Shown here in pieces: positions 1 through 6,194 of a DNA stretch of 15,738 nt. Positions within the stretch are counted from its first letter, which is position 1; every line of letters begins with the position of its first letter. The translations under genes and the position numbers were made by a program. The notes below the pieces were generated by a model that was not told where the DNA came from, searched no databases, and worked only from the letters and a program-made list of their open reading frames with translations. Source of the DNA: Rohdeia sp044358925 (GTDB taxonomy: Bacteria; Planctomycetota; UBA1135; GCA-002686595); assembly GCA_044358925.1 (NCBI GenBank), contig JBIKNC010000095.1:1-15738 (forward strand), read 5' to 3'.

Positions 1-106
1 CGAGATCGACCGGGTGGAACAGGTAGTTCGACTTGGTCGTCTTCGAGCAGAAGTAGTCGCGGATGTAGGTCCGCTGCCCGGGTGGGTTGAGCAGGAGGAC
101 GCGCAT
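1..106 (-). CDS. B12-binding-type radical SAM protein, N-terminal 35 residues only (runs off left edge)
   Basis: On the minus strand an ATG at 106-104 opens a frame that stays open to the window edge. The peptide begins MRVLLLNPPGQRTYIRDYF. The pattern 'hydrophobic strand, N-P-P-G, then R..Y.RD.F' is typical of the N-terminal cobalamin-binding-like domain of B12-type radical SAM proteins; this is family knowledge, since no Fe-S motif is visible in the fragment. The TGA of the GT9 gene upstream on the same strand and this ATG share one base (TGATG), so the two genes are probably translationally coupled and work in the same pathway. The substrate is unknown. Other B12-binding-domain proteins cannot be excluded from 35 residues. 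Confidence 0.7.
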   Translation of the reverse strand, partial: MRVLLLNPPGQRTYIRDYFCSKTTKSNYLFHPVDL

Positions 107-1365
107 CAGCCGGTCGTGTGTTCGCGTTCGCCGCTGGGGCGCGTTTCGGTGCGTCGGTCGTCGCTGCGGCGTTCACCACGCAACAAGGCGAGCGCGCTCT
201 GCTCGACGAGATCGACGCCGAGGTTCAACAGACACTCGGGCCGACCGCGCGAGCAACTCGACAGTTTGTTGTCGTGCACGTTGATGCACGGGCTGCACGC
301 GGGCGGGCGGTAGAGGGCGCGCGCGCGGCGGCCGAGCGGCTCGTACATCACCGGCGTCTCGGGCCCGAACAGGCCGAGCGTCGGCGTGCCGAGCGCGGCG
401 GCGAGGTGCATCGGCCCCGAGTCGTTGCCGACGAAGAGATCCGCGCGTTCGAGCAGCGCGTTGAGCGCCGCCGTGTCGAGCCGACCCGCGAGGTTCGCGA
501 GGCGCGTGCATTCGGGGCCGACGCGCGCGGTGACTTCGCCGGTCCACTCGCGCTCCGATCGCGAACCGATCAGCGCGATGCGTGCGTCGAGGTCGCGCGC
601 GAGGCGCGTCGCGAGTTCGGCGAAGTGCTGGGGCGGCCAGCGGCGCTCGAGCGACAGCGCGCCGGCGTTCGGATTGAGCACGACGAGCGGGCCGGCGCCG
701 CTCAATCCTTCCTCACCGAGCAACGCATCGACGCGTTCGCGCGCCGCATCGTCGACCGCACTCGCCGCGACGTCCGCGTGCCCGACCGCGCGCCCGTTCT
801 CGCCGCCCGCGAGGCAGCGGAAGTTGCGCGCGACGTGCCAGTAGCGGTTGAACGGCGCGGTGTGGTTGTGGAAGCCGCCGCGCCAGACGCGTGGGCTCGC
901 GAACCCGGCGCGCAAGGGCGCTCCGACGATCGCAGTGACGACGGCGGAGAAACGCGTGAAGAACTCGAAGTCGTAGAGCGCGCTGTAGCGGCGCCGGCGC
1001 AGCGCGAAGAGTGTGCGCGTGATGCGCGCGAGGAGCGGCGCCCAGGACGAGCTCTCGACGTCGAGTTCGAGCACCTCGTCGAACACACCCAGGCCGCGCG
1101 CGAACTCGCCGTTCTGGCGCAGCGTCAGGAGTTCGAGGCGCGCACCCGGGTGGCGGCGGCGCAGCGTTTCGACCGCGGGCGTGAGGAGCTGGAGGCTGCC
1201 GATGCCCCAGAACTTGACCAGCAGCACGCGTTCGAGGTCGCCGCGGCGGCCGGCGCCGCGCGGCAGCAGCCGGAGCGGCTGGAGCGCGAGGCACGCGAGC
1301 ATGCCGAGCTGCTGGTCCGCGCGCTGCAGTCGCTGCATGGCGATGGGGGAGCGGGCGCGGCTCAT
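106..1365 (-). CDS. Glycosyltransferase family 9 (heptosyltransferase-like)
   Basis: A 419-residue GT-B fold enzyme of the ADP-heptose:LPS heptosyltransferase superfamily, which acts on the cytoplasmic face of the inner membrane and transfers a sugar to a surface glycan or lipid core. Visible marks: an N-terminal strand-loop with LVKFWGIGSL at about 49-58; the second Rossmann domain starting at VVLNPNAG (about 228-235); and the family signature FVGNDSGPMHLAAALGTP near 311-328, with the FGPETP loop after it. A four-cysteine cluster (residues 357, 360, 371, 378) follows, as in a subgroup of GT9 proteins. I chose the ATG at 1365; a GTG two codons upstream (1371) is equally possible and neither has a clear ribosome-binding site. 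Its stop overlaps the start of a radical SAM gene. The true sugar donor is not known; heptose is only the family default. Confidence 0.88.
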   Translation of the reverse strand: MSRARSPIAMQRLQRADQQLGMLACLALQPLRLLPRGAGRRGDLERVLLVKFWGIGSLQLLTPAVETLRRRHPGARLELLTLRQNGEFARGLGVFDEVLELDVESSSWAPLLARITRTLFALRRRRYSALYDFEFFTRFSAVVTAIVGAPLRAGFASPRVWRGGFHNHTAPFNRYWHVARNFRCLAGGENGRAVGHADVAASAVDDAARERVDALLGEEGLSGAGPLVVLNPNAGALSLERRWPPQHFAELATRLARDLDARIALIGSRSEREWTGEVTARVGPECTRLANLAGRLDTAALNALLERADLFVGNDSGPMHLAAALGTPTLGLFGPETPVMYEPLGRRARALYRPPACSPCINVHDNKLSSCSRGRPECLLNLGVDLVEQSALALLRGERRSDDRRTETRPSGEREHTTG

Positions 1366-1436
1366 CTCCACCGATCGTAGCCGGGCGACAGCGGTCGCGT
1401 CGGCCGCGATCGGTCGCGCGCGCCGTGTCTCCGAGC

Positions 1437-1479
1437 TCGCGGGTCGCGCCCGGCGACTTGCCGTGTCGCGGGTCGCGCC
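1437..1479 (+). repeat. Two 14-base direct repeats ahead of purF
   Basis: The 14-mer TCGCGGGTCGCGCC occurs at 1437-1450 and again, identical, at 1466-1479 (29-base period), in the 215-base divergent gap between the GT9 and purF genes. The spacing puts the copies on nearly the same face of the DNA, so a regulator-binding pair is possible. In GC-rich DNA a chance match cannot be excluded. No strong sigma-70 promoter is visible in the gap; the best -10-like hexamer is TACGAT at 1506-1511. Confidence 0.35.
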
Positions 1480-1580
1480 GCGGTGTTCCCCGGGTCCCGC
1501 GCGGCGTACGATGCCCGTTCGCCCGCAGCGCGACGAACGTCGAACTCACGCGACCGCGACGCAGGCGAGAGGCCCACCCC

Positions 1581-3071
1581 ATGTGCGGATTCATCGGCAT
1601 CCTCGGACCGGCCGGCGTCGACGTCGCGCCGGAGATCTACGAAGCGCTCCTCGCCATCCAGCACCGCGGCCAGGACGCGGCCGGGATCACGACCTTCACG
1701 GACACGTTCCACTGCCGCAAGGACTTCGGTCTCGTGCGCGACGTGTTCAGTGACGCGAACATGGCGCAACTGCGCGGCAACCTGGGCATCGGCCACGTGC
1801 GCTATCCGACGATCGGCGGCGGCGGGCCCGAGGACGCGCAGCCGTTCCACACGAACTTCCCGATCGGCGTCGCGATGGCGCACAACGGGAACCTGACGAA
1901 CTTCCAGGACCTGAAGGTGCGCCACTTCCAATCGACGGGTGCGCGCCTCAATTCCTCCTGCGACGTCGAGGTCATCCTCTACGTGTTCGTGCGCGCGCTG
2001 GCCGAGCGCATCCGCCCCGGCACCAAGGTCACCGCGAACGACGTGTTCGCCGCGGTCGCGACCGTGTACGAGGAAGTGAAGGGCGCCTATTCGGTCGTCG
2101 CGGCGCTGCCGGACGTCGGGCTCGTCGCGTTCCGCGATCCGTACGGCATCAAGCCGGCCTGTTTCGGCTCGAAGAGCACGCCGTCGGGCATGTGGTACGC
2201 ATGTGCCTCGGAGAGCGTCGTGCTCGACGTCGCCGGCTACACGAAGGACTTCGACCTGCAGGCCGGCGAGGCCGTGTACGTGCCCGAGGGCGGCCCGCCG
2301 CAGCGCCGCACGCTGTCGGACAAGCCGCACCGCCCGTGCATCTTCGAGTACGTCTACTTCGCGCGCCCCGACTCGATGATCGACGACGTGTCCGTCTATC
2401 GGACGCGCACGCGCTTCGGCGAGGCGCTGGCGGAGCAGTGGCGCGCCGAGAACGCGCCGATCCCGGACTCGGTCATTCCGATCCCGGACAGTTCACGCGA
2501 CGCCGCGCTCGCGATGGCGCAGGCGATGGGTGTGCCGTACCGCGAGGGCCTGGTGAAGAACCGCTACATCGGCCGCACGTTCATCATGCCGAGCCAGGAC
2601 TCGCGCCGGAATTCGGTGCGCCGCAAGCTCAACGCGATGAAGCTCGAGTTCGAAGGCAAGGACGTGCTCCTCGTCGACGACTCGATCGTGCGCGGCAACA
2701 CGTCGCTCCGGATCGTGCGCATGGCGCGCGAAGCCGGCGCGCGCAAGGTCTACTTCGCGTCGTCGAGTCCGCCGCTCGTGTCACCGTGCCCGTACGGCAT
2801 CGACATGGCGACGAAGACCGAGTTCATCGCGACGGGCCGCACGCGCGCCGAGATCGCCGAGCAGCTCGAAGTCGACTATCTCATGTACCTCGACCGCGAG
2901 GCGATGAACGCCGCGGCGCGCCGCGGCAATCCGCGCCTCGAGAAGTTCTGCAACGCGTGCTTCACGGGCGAGTACCCGACCGGCGACATCACCCGCGAAG
3001 TCCTCGACACGATCGAAGGCGAGCGGAAGGGCCCGCAGAAGCGTTTCACGTTCGCGGAGCCGCAGAGCTGA
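1581..3071 (+). CDS. purF: Amidophosphoribosyltransferase (glutamine PRPP amidotransferase), Fe-S type
   Basis: First step of de novo purine synthesis: PRPP plus glutamine gives 5-phosphoribosylamine. The protein is 496 residues, the usual length. The start is fixed by the Ntn-type glutaminase, whose nucleophile Cys must be residue 2 (MCGF); an AGAGG ribosome-binding site lies 8 bases upstream. Glutaminase landmarks are QHRGQDAAG (27-35), GHVRYPT (71-77) and HNGNLTN (101-107). The PRPP loop VLLVDDSIVRGNTS is at 362-375. Cys253, Cys403, Cys457 and Cys460 match in context the four [4Fe-4S] ligands of the Bacillus subtilis enzyme; the E. coli enzyme lacks most of them. Unlike the Bacillus enzyme, no propeptide precedes the Met-Cys. 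The last 278 bases recur as a broken copy at 5382-5659. Confidence 0.97.
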   Translation: MCGFIGILGPAGVDVAPEIYEALLAIQHRGQDAAGITTFTDTFHCRKDFGLVRDVFSDANMAQLRGNLGIGHVRYPTIGGGGPEDAQPFHTNFPIGVAMAHNGNLTNFQDLKVRHFQSTGARLNSSCDVEVILYVFVRALAERIRPGTKVTANDVFAAVATVYEEVKGAYSVVAALPDVGLVAFRDPYGIKPACFGSKSTPSGMWYACASESVVLDVAGYTKDFDLQAGEAVYVPEGGPPQRRTLSDKPHRPCIFEYVYFARPDSMIDDVSVYRTRTRFGEALAEQWRAENAPIPDSVIPIPDSSRDAALAMAQAMGVPYREGLVKNRYIGRTFIMPSQDSRRNSVRRKLNAMKLEFEGKDVLLVDDSIVRGNTSLRIVRMAREAGARKVYFASSSPPLVSPCPYGIDMATKTEFIATGRTRAEIAEQLEVDYLMYLDREAMNAAARRGNPRLEKFCNACFTGEYPTGDITREVLDTIEGERKGPQKRFTFAEPQS

Positions 3072-3102
3072 GCGGGCGGGCGGTCGTGCGGTACTGCAAA
3101 CC

Positions 3103-3129
3103 CCGCTCTTCCGTTCGGGTCGAGAGCGG
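3103..3129 (+). terminator. Weak hairpin after purF
   Basis: CCGCTCT (3103-3109) can pair with AGAGCGG (3123-3129), a 7-bp stem with a 13-base loop, 31 bases after the purF stop. No T-run follows, so termination is only a possibility. Confidence 0.25.
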
Positions 3130-3227
3130 TCGAACTCGAAGCGTGGGGGCTTGACAGGAACGTTGAGGGGGGGGGCAAGCTCCATGCCATCGCTCCCTCG
3201 ACCTCGACCACCATCGGAGACATCCAC

Positions 3228-3764
3228 ATCCTCGCCAAGCTCGCACTCGCACTGATTGGAACCATCTCCTGTCTCCCTGCCGCGGAGGCATGCCAGATCA
3301 CAGCGACCTGCACCGACTGCGTGCCGGTCGTGACGCCAGGTTTCGAGACGAATCTCGGAACGACAGTGAGCATTGGGGGCTCAGTCATCGCCGCCTGGCC
3401 AAAGTGCACGTTCAGCGGGAATGCCTGTGTGCCGATCGACGACGAGTCCAAGTGCGTATTCTCCCGCGTGAAGTCGGTCACATTCGGACCGTTCGACATA
3501 GGCGTCATCCACGACGAACTCCTTGAGAACGACAACGGTGACGATCTCGATACGGATTCGACGCGCTACCCGGCAGGTCCATCCGGCTCAACGTACGCAG
3601 AAGGAGGAACGCTCAGGCTGCCCTGTGGCCTCACGTTCACAGAGACGCTGAGAGTCGTCCGCATCCCGCCGCTGCCCGCGATCTCCGCTTCGGGAACGTA
3701 CGCCTGCGAAGACTGTGTGATCTCCTCAGTGCCGCCCGGAGGAGGAAGCGGCGGCGGAGGCTGA
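3228..3764 (+). CDS. Exported cysteine-rich protein with a non-standard ATC start, unrecognised family
   Basis: The frame holds a clear signal peptide (ILAKLALALIGTISCLPAAEA, cut likely after AEA) and then about 157 mature residues with nine cysteines, an acidic stretch (HDELLENDNGDDLDTD) and a Gly-rich tail (PPGGGSGGGG). The frame is open far upstream, but has no ATG, GTG or TTG before the GTG at 3321, which would remove the signal peptide. GGAGA at 3216-3220 sits 7 bases before an ATC at 3228, just where an ATG is expected. So either ATC is used as start, an ATG was mutated, or an indel separates the gene from the ATG at 3184. It lies 24 bases before the next gene, so the two are probably co-transcribed. 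In a 20-codon sample 14 end in G/C, lower than in the core genes. Function unknown; an envelope location is inferred. Confidence 0.6.
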   Translation: MLAKLALALIGTISCLPAAEACQITATCTDCVPVVTPGFETNLGTTVSIGGSVIAAWPKCTFSGNACVPIDDESKCVFSRVKSVTFGPFDIGVIHDELLENDNGDDLDTDSTRYPAGPSGSTYAEGGTLRLPCGLTFTETLRVVRIPPLPAISASGTYACEDCVISSVPPGGGSGGGG

Positions 3765-3788
3765 GTTCATCGCTCACTTGGAGGACAT

Positions 3789-4922
3789 ATGAAGAAGTCA
3801 CGCGCTCAAGTGTTCTTGCTGGTCGCTCTTGGGTGCGGCTTCTTGGTTCTCGGCTGGAGAGTGCTTCTCGAAGACTCGAGGAACGACGCACTGACCCCTA
3901 GAGCGAAGGGCCTGCTCGCGGATTCGGAATCCGCGGATGTCGATCCGGGCCTGAATTCAGACGCAGGTACGGTCGCGCTTGCCGGTGTCGAGTCCACAGA
4001 CGGTCTTCGGACGGAGCCGCCCGGCAACCAGCTCGGGAACCCCGACACATCGTGGCTGCCCCCGTTCGAGGAATTCGAGGTGCTCGATCGAACTGCAGAG
4101 TACGTCCTGGAGTCCTATTGGGGTGCGAAGTGGCCTCAACTCGAGAACCTGCTGCGAAAGTCAAAGGGTGACGACGCTTTCGAGCTTTCACTGGTTCAGT
4201 TTCAGGTTTCGAGCGAGCATCGCGCGCTCTTCGAGCCCTATGGGTTAGAGAAGCTCTCTGGGCGCGACGAGTTCATGCGGAAGCTCCGCGACTGGTTCAT
4301 CGCGGACTTTGACCATCGTTTCATCGCAACGTACCCATACGCGCAGTCTGTCATGGTCGTAGCCAGTGTGAGCTTTGCTCCGACGGAGGGTTACGATGCT
4401 CGCAGAATAATCAGCGCGGCGCTCCGTGTTGCTCGCGAGCGCGGCGCCGAGTCGAGCCATCTCGAGAGTCCGGCTGCGACCTTCAAATTCGAGATGGACC
4501 TGTTCAAGCAGCGTGGAGACAGCATCGCTGATCTACTCGCCGAGCTCGACGTTGCTGCCAGCACTCTGAACACGGCCCTTCGAGCGGCGTTGGACAAAGA
4601 CCTGCGCGAGATCGACGAGGATTCACTCCCTCGCATCGGAAGGCTGTTCGTCGGTCCTCTCATGGGTGTCTCGCTGCATCATGCCGACGGCCTCGACAGC
4701 GTCGCGCAGCGCTACGTCTTCTCGCTCGCCGCGGGCCACCACCTTGACATGGAAGTTGGCGCCCGCGCCCGACTGGTGAATCACTGGGGCGCTCAGTACT
4801 CGGCCGACATGCGAGACTTTGCTTCGGTGCAGTCGGCGCTCTCTCATGCCGAAGAAGAACAAGCGCGCGTGAGCAACGCGATCTACGAGATCATCCTGGC
4901 TGAGATCGAACGCGCAGGTTGA
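3789..4922 (+). CDS. Membrane-anchored protein of unknown function
   Basis: 377 residues starting at an ATG with a strong site (GGAGG, 4 bases upstream). Residues 8-26 form one hydrophobic segment after MKKSR, a signal anchor or uncleaved signal, so most of the protein should lie outside the cytoplasm. A low-complexity linker (about 30-90) is followed by a mostly helical, charged domain (about 95-377) with conspicuous aromatic runs such as ESYWGAKWPQ and RDWFIADFDHRF. I recognise no catalytic motif or family. It follows the exported Cys-rich gene by 24 bases and probably shares its transcript. Codon use is relaxed: in a sample at 4080-4139, 12 of 20 codons end in G/C, against 20 of 20 in a matching sample of the radical SAM gene (8280-8339). 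That suggests recent acquisition, or weak expression. Confidence 0.8.
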   Translation: MKKSRAQVFLLVALGCGFLVLGWRVLLEDSRNDALTPRAKGLLADSESADVDPGLNSDAGTVALAGVESTDGLRTEPPGNQLGNPDTSWLPPFEEFEVLDRTAEYVLESYWGAKWPQLENLLRKSKGDDAFELSLVQFQVSSEHRALFEPYGLEKLSGRDEFMRKLRDWFIADFDHRFIATYPYAQSVMVVASVSFAPTEGYDARRIISAALRVARERGAESSHLESPAATFKFEMDLFKQRGDSIADLLAELDVAASTLNTALRAALDKDLREIDEDSLPRIGRLFVGPLMGVSLHHADGLDSVAQRYVFSLAAGHHLDMEVGARARLVNHWGAQYSADMRDFASVQSALSHAEEEQARVSNAIYEIILAEIERAG

Positions 4923-4926
4923 GATC

Positions 4927-4940
4927 GGCGCTACAGCGCC
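4927..4940 (+). terminator. Short hairpin between convergent genes
   Basis: GGCGC TACA GCGCC lies 4 bases after the stop of the anchored-protein gene and between convergent genes. It could serve both directions, but the stem is only 5 bp and no T-run follows. Confidence 0.25.
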
Positions 4941-4976
4941 TCGTGATCATCGCGGACGGGAGTGAGCGCCGCGACT

Positions 4977-5201
4977 TCACGCCGGTCGCGTGCGGATGCG
5001 TCGTTCACGATCCGCCGCGAACGCCAGGCATGCGCGCACGTCGGTGACCGTGAGATCCGGAAAGTCGGCCACGATCTGCTCGGGCGTCATGCCGCCGGCC
5101 AAGTACTCGATGACGTCCTGGACCGTGATGCGCAGGCCGCGGATGCAGGCCTTGCCGCTGCGCACGGCGGGGTCGAAGGTGATGATGGCCCGGTAGTCCA
5201 C
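4977..5201 (-). CDS. DUF433 family protein, copy A (VapB45-like antitoxin fold)
   Basis: 74 residues, GTG start with a GGGG-like site just upstream. The core reads ITFDPAVRSGKACIRGLRIT, then VQDVIEYLAGGMTPEQIVAD and FPDLTVTDVRACLAFAAD: the PF04255 (DUF433) pattern, a small helix-turn-helix protein usually paired with a PIN-like DUF5615 toxin. The stop overlaps a GTG (GTGA), the usual junction with such a partner, but the frame after it encodes nothing resembling DUF5615. It is therefore a solo copy. Copy B at 5761-5985 differs at 21 of 225 bases but at only five residues (R4L, A12N, I31L, V52L, I69L), so both copies appear to have been under protein-level constraint. A DNA-binding or orphan-antitoxin role is inference. 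Confidence 0.88.
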   Translation of the reverse strand: MDYRAIITFDPAVRSGKACIRGLRITVQDVIEYLAGGMTPEQIVADFPDLTVTDVRACLAFAADRERRIRTRPA

Positions 5202-5220
5202 GTCCCCAGTCTAGTCGGAG

Positions 5221-5236
5221 CCCGACTGGAGTCGGG
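5221..5236 (-). promoter_or_regulatory. 16-base near-palindrome upstream of DUF433 copy A
   Basis: CCCGACT GG AGTCGGG is a 7-bp perfect inverted repeat centred about 28 bases upstream of the DUF433-A start. Its position would suit an operator for autoregulation, as antitoxin-like proteins often do. The corresponding place upstream of copy B has no such palindrome. Confidence 0.35.
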
Positions 5237-5303
5237 TCGAGACCGATCTGCCCTAGCCCGGATCCGTCACCACGATTCGCGCGTGTACATCGCAGCGGCC
5301 ATG

Positions 5304-5378
5304 CGCGGTTTCCCTCCCGCGCCCGCGGCGCGCGCCCTCAGCACGAGTCTCGTCTTCCCGCCCGACCTCGGCGGGCCC
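5304..5378 (+). pseudogene. Dead 5' fragment of the downstream GT4 glycosyltransferase
   Basis: This stretch aligns without gaps to 6171-6245, the leader and first 17 codons of the GT4 gene, with 7 mismatches in 75 bases. The codon matching the GT4 start ATG (6195) is GCG here (5328-5330), and homology stops at 5378 where purF sequence takes over three bases later. Weaker similarity may extend left to about 5285. It is a fragment left by the tandem duplication and cannot encode a protein on its own. Confidence 0.85.
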
Positions 5379-5381
5379 CAC

Positions 5382-5659
5382 ACGGCATCGACATGGCGAC
5401 GAAGACCGAGTTCATCGCGACGGGCCGCACGCGCGCCGAGATCGCCGAGCAACTCGAAGTCGACTACCTGATGTACCTCGACCGCGAAGCGATGAATGCC
5501 GCCGCGCGCCGCGGCAACCCGCGCCTCGAGAAGTTCTGCAACGCCTGTTTCACCGGCGACTATCCGACCGGTGACATCACCCGAGACGTGCTCGACGCGA
5601 TCGAGGGCGAGCGCAAGGGCCCGCAGAAGCGCTTCACCTTCGCGGAGCCGCAGGGCTGA
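5382..5659 (+). pseudogene. 3' fragment of purF (last 91 codons), no 5' end
   Basis: Bases 5382-5659 match 2794-3071 of purF without gaps up to and including the stop. There are 22 differences in 278 bases, 18 of them synonymous; the four changed residues are E to D twice, T to A and S to G. The fragment lacks the glutaminase domain and the PRPP loop, so it cannot be an active enzyme. An in-frame ATG at 5393 could open an 88-residue peptide, but no ribosome-binding site precedes it. The first 70 bases are identical to purF and all differences lie in the remaining 208. The frame has stayed intact, which points to recent formation, conversion with purF, or divergence before the fragment arose. 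Confidence 0.92.
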
Positions 5660-5760
5660 ATCCGCGAGCGCAGACTCGTTGCATCAACCAGGACGCCGGA
5701 CGACGAACACGGATTGTTCGTCGTCGCCGCAGAACACACGGATTTCGTCGAGCGCTTGCT

Positions 5761-5985
5761 TCACGCCGGCCGCGTGCGGAGGCGTCGCTCACGATCCGCA
5801 GCGAACGCGAGACACGCACGCACGTCGGTCAGCGTGAGGTCCGGAAAGTCCGCGACGATCTGCTCCGGCGTCATGCCGCCGGCCAAGTACTCGAGGACGT
5901 CTTGAACCGTGATGCGCAGGCCGCGGATGCAGGCCTTGCCGCTGCGCACGTTGGGGTCGAAGGTGATGATGGCCAGATAGTCCAC
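5761..5985 (-). CDS. DUF433 family protein, copy B (VapB45-like antitoxin fold)
   Basis: 74 residues with GTG start; a GAGG site lies 3 bases upstream on the minus strand. The DUF433 core is complete (GKACIRGLRITVQDV, GGMTPEQIVADFPDL, DVRACLAFAAD). As in copy A, the stop overlaps a GTG, but the frame beyond encodes only 26 residues (5764-5684) ending at TGA, with no likeness to a DUF5615 toxin. The sequences beyond the two DUF433 stops are unrelated, so the shared block ends just past the stop. Of the differences from copy A most are synonymous, so this is probably a working gene. The promoter region differs: the palindrome upstream of copy A is absent. Confidence 0.87.
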   Translation of the reverse strand: MDYLAIITFDPNVRSGKACIRGLRITVQDVLEYLAGGMTPEQIVADFPDLTLTDVRACLAFAADRERRLRTRPA

Positions 5986-6194
5986 CGCCTCAGTCTAGAC
6001 GGAAGCCAAGCGTCGTCGGGTCGTTCCAGGCTGTCGAGGTGGACCGAGCGCTCGCTCGTCGCGCGAGCCCATGGCCCCCGCGCCCGCGCCTTGGCGCTTC
6101 TCGAGGTTCGCGGTTCACGATCGCCCTGCAGCTCGAGCGTCGCCGCGCCCGACATTCGAAGCGTCCCACGCGCGGTTACCCTTCCGCGCCCGCG

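Noticed and set aside
118..1380. Long open frame on the plus strand opposite the GT9 gene
   Set aside because: Its protein is an Arg/Ala/Glu-rich composition artefact of GC-rich DNA. The minus strand encodes a recognisable GT9 enzyme.
1362..2330. Long minus-strand open frame across the purF 5' half
   Set aside because: It is a shadow frame of purF with repetitive R/V/H/D composition and no domain.
3151..3179. Perfect TTGACA at 3151-3156 as a promoter for the exported-protein gene
   Set aside because: No -10-like hexamer lies 15-19 bases downstream; that interval is a run of G. It could still matter with an unusual sigma factor.
5393..5659. purF fragment as a separate small functional gene
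   Set aside because: It has an in-frame ATG, but no ribosome-binding site and only the C-terminal tail of PurF. Its junction with a GT4 fragment shows it is a duplication remnant.
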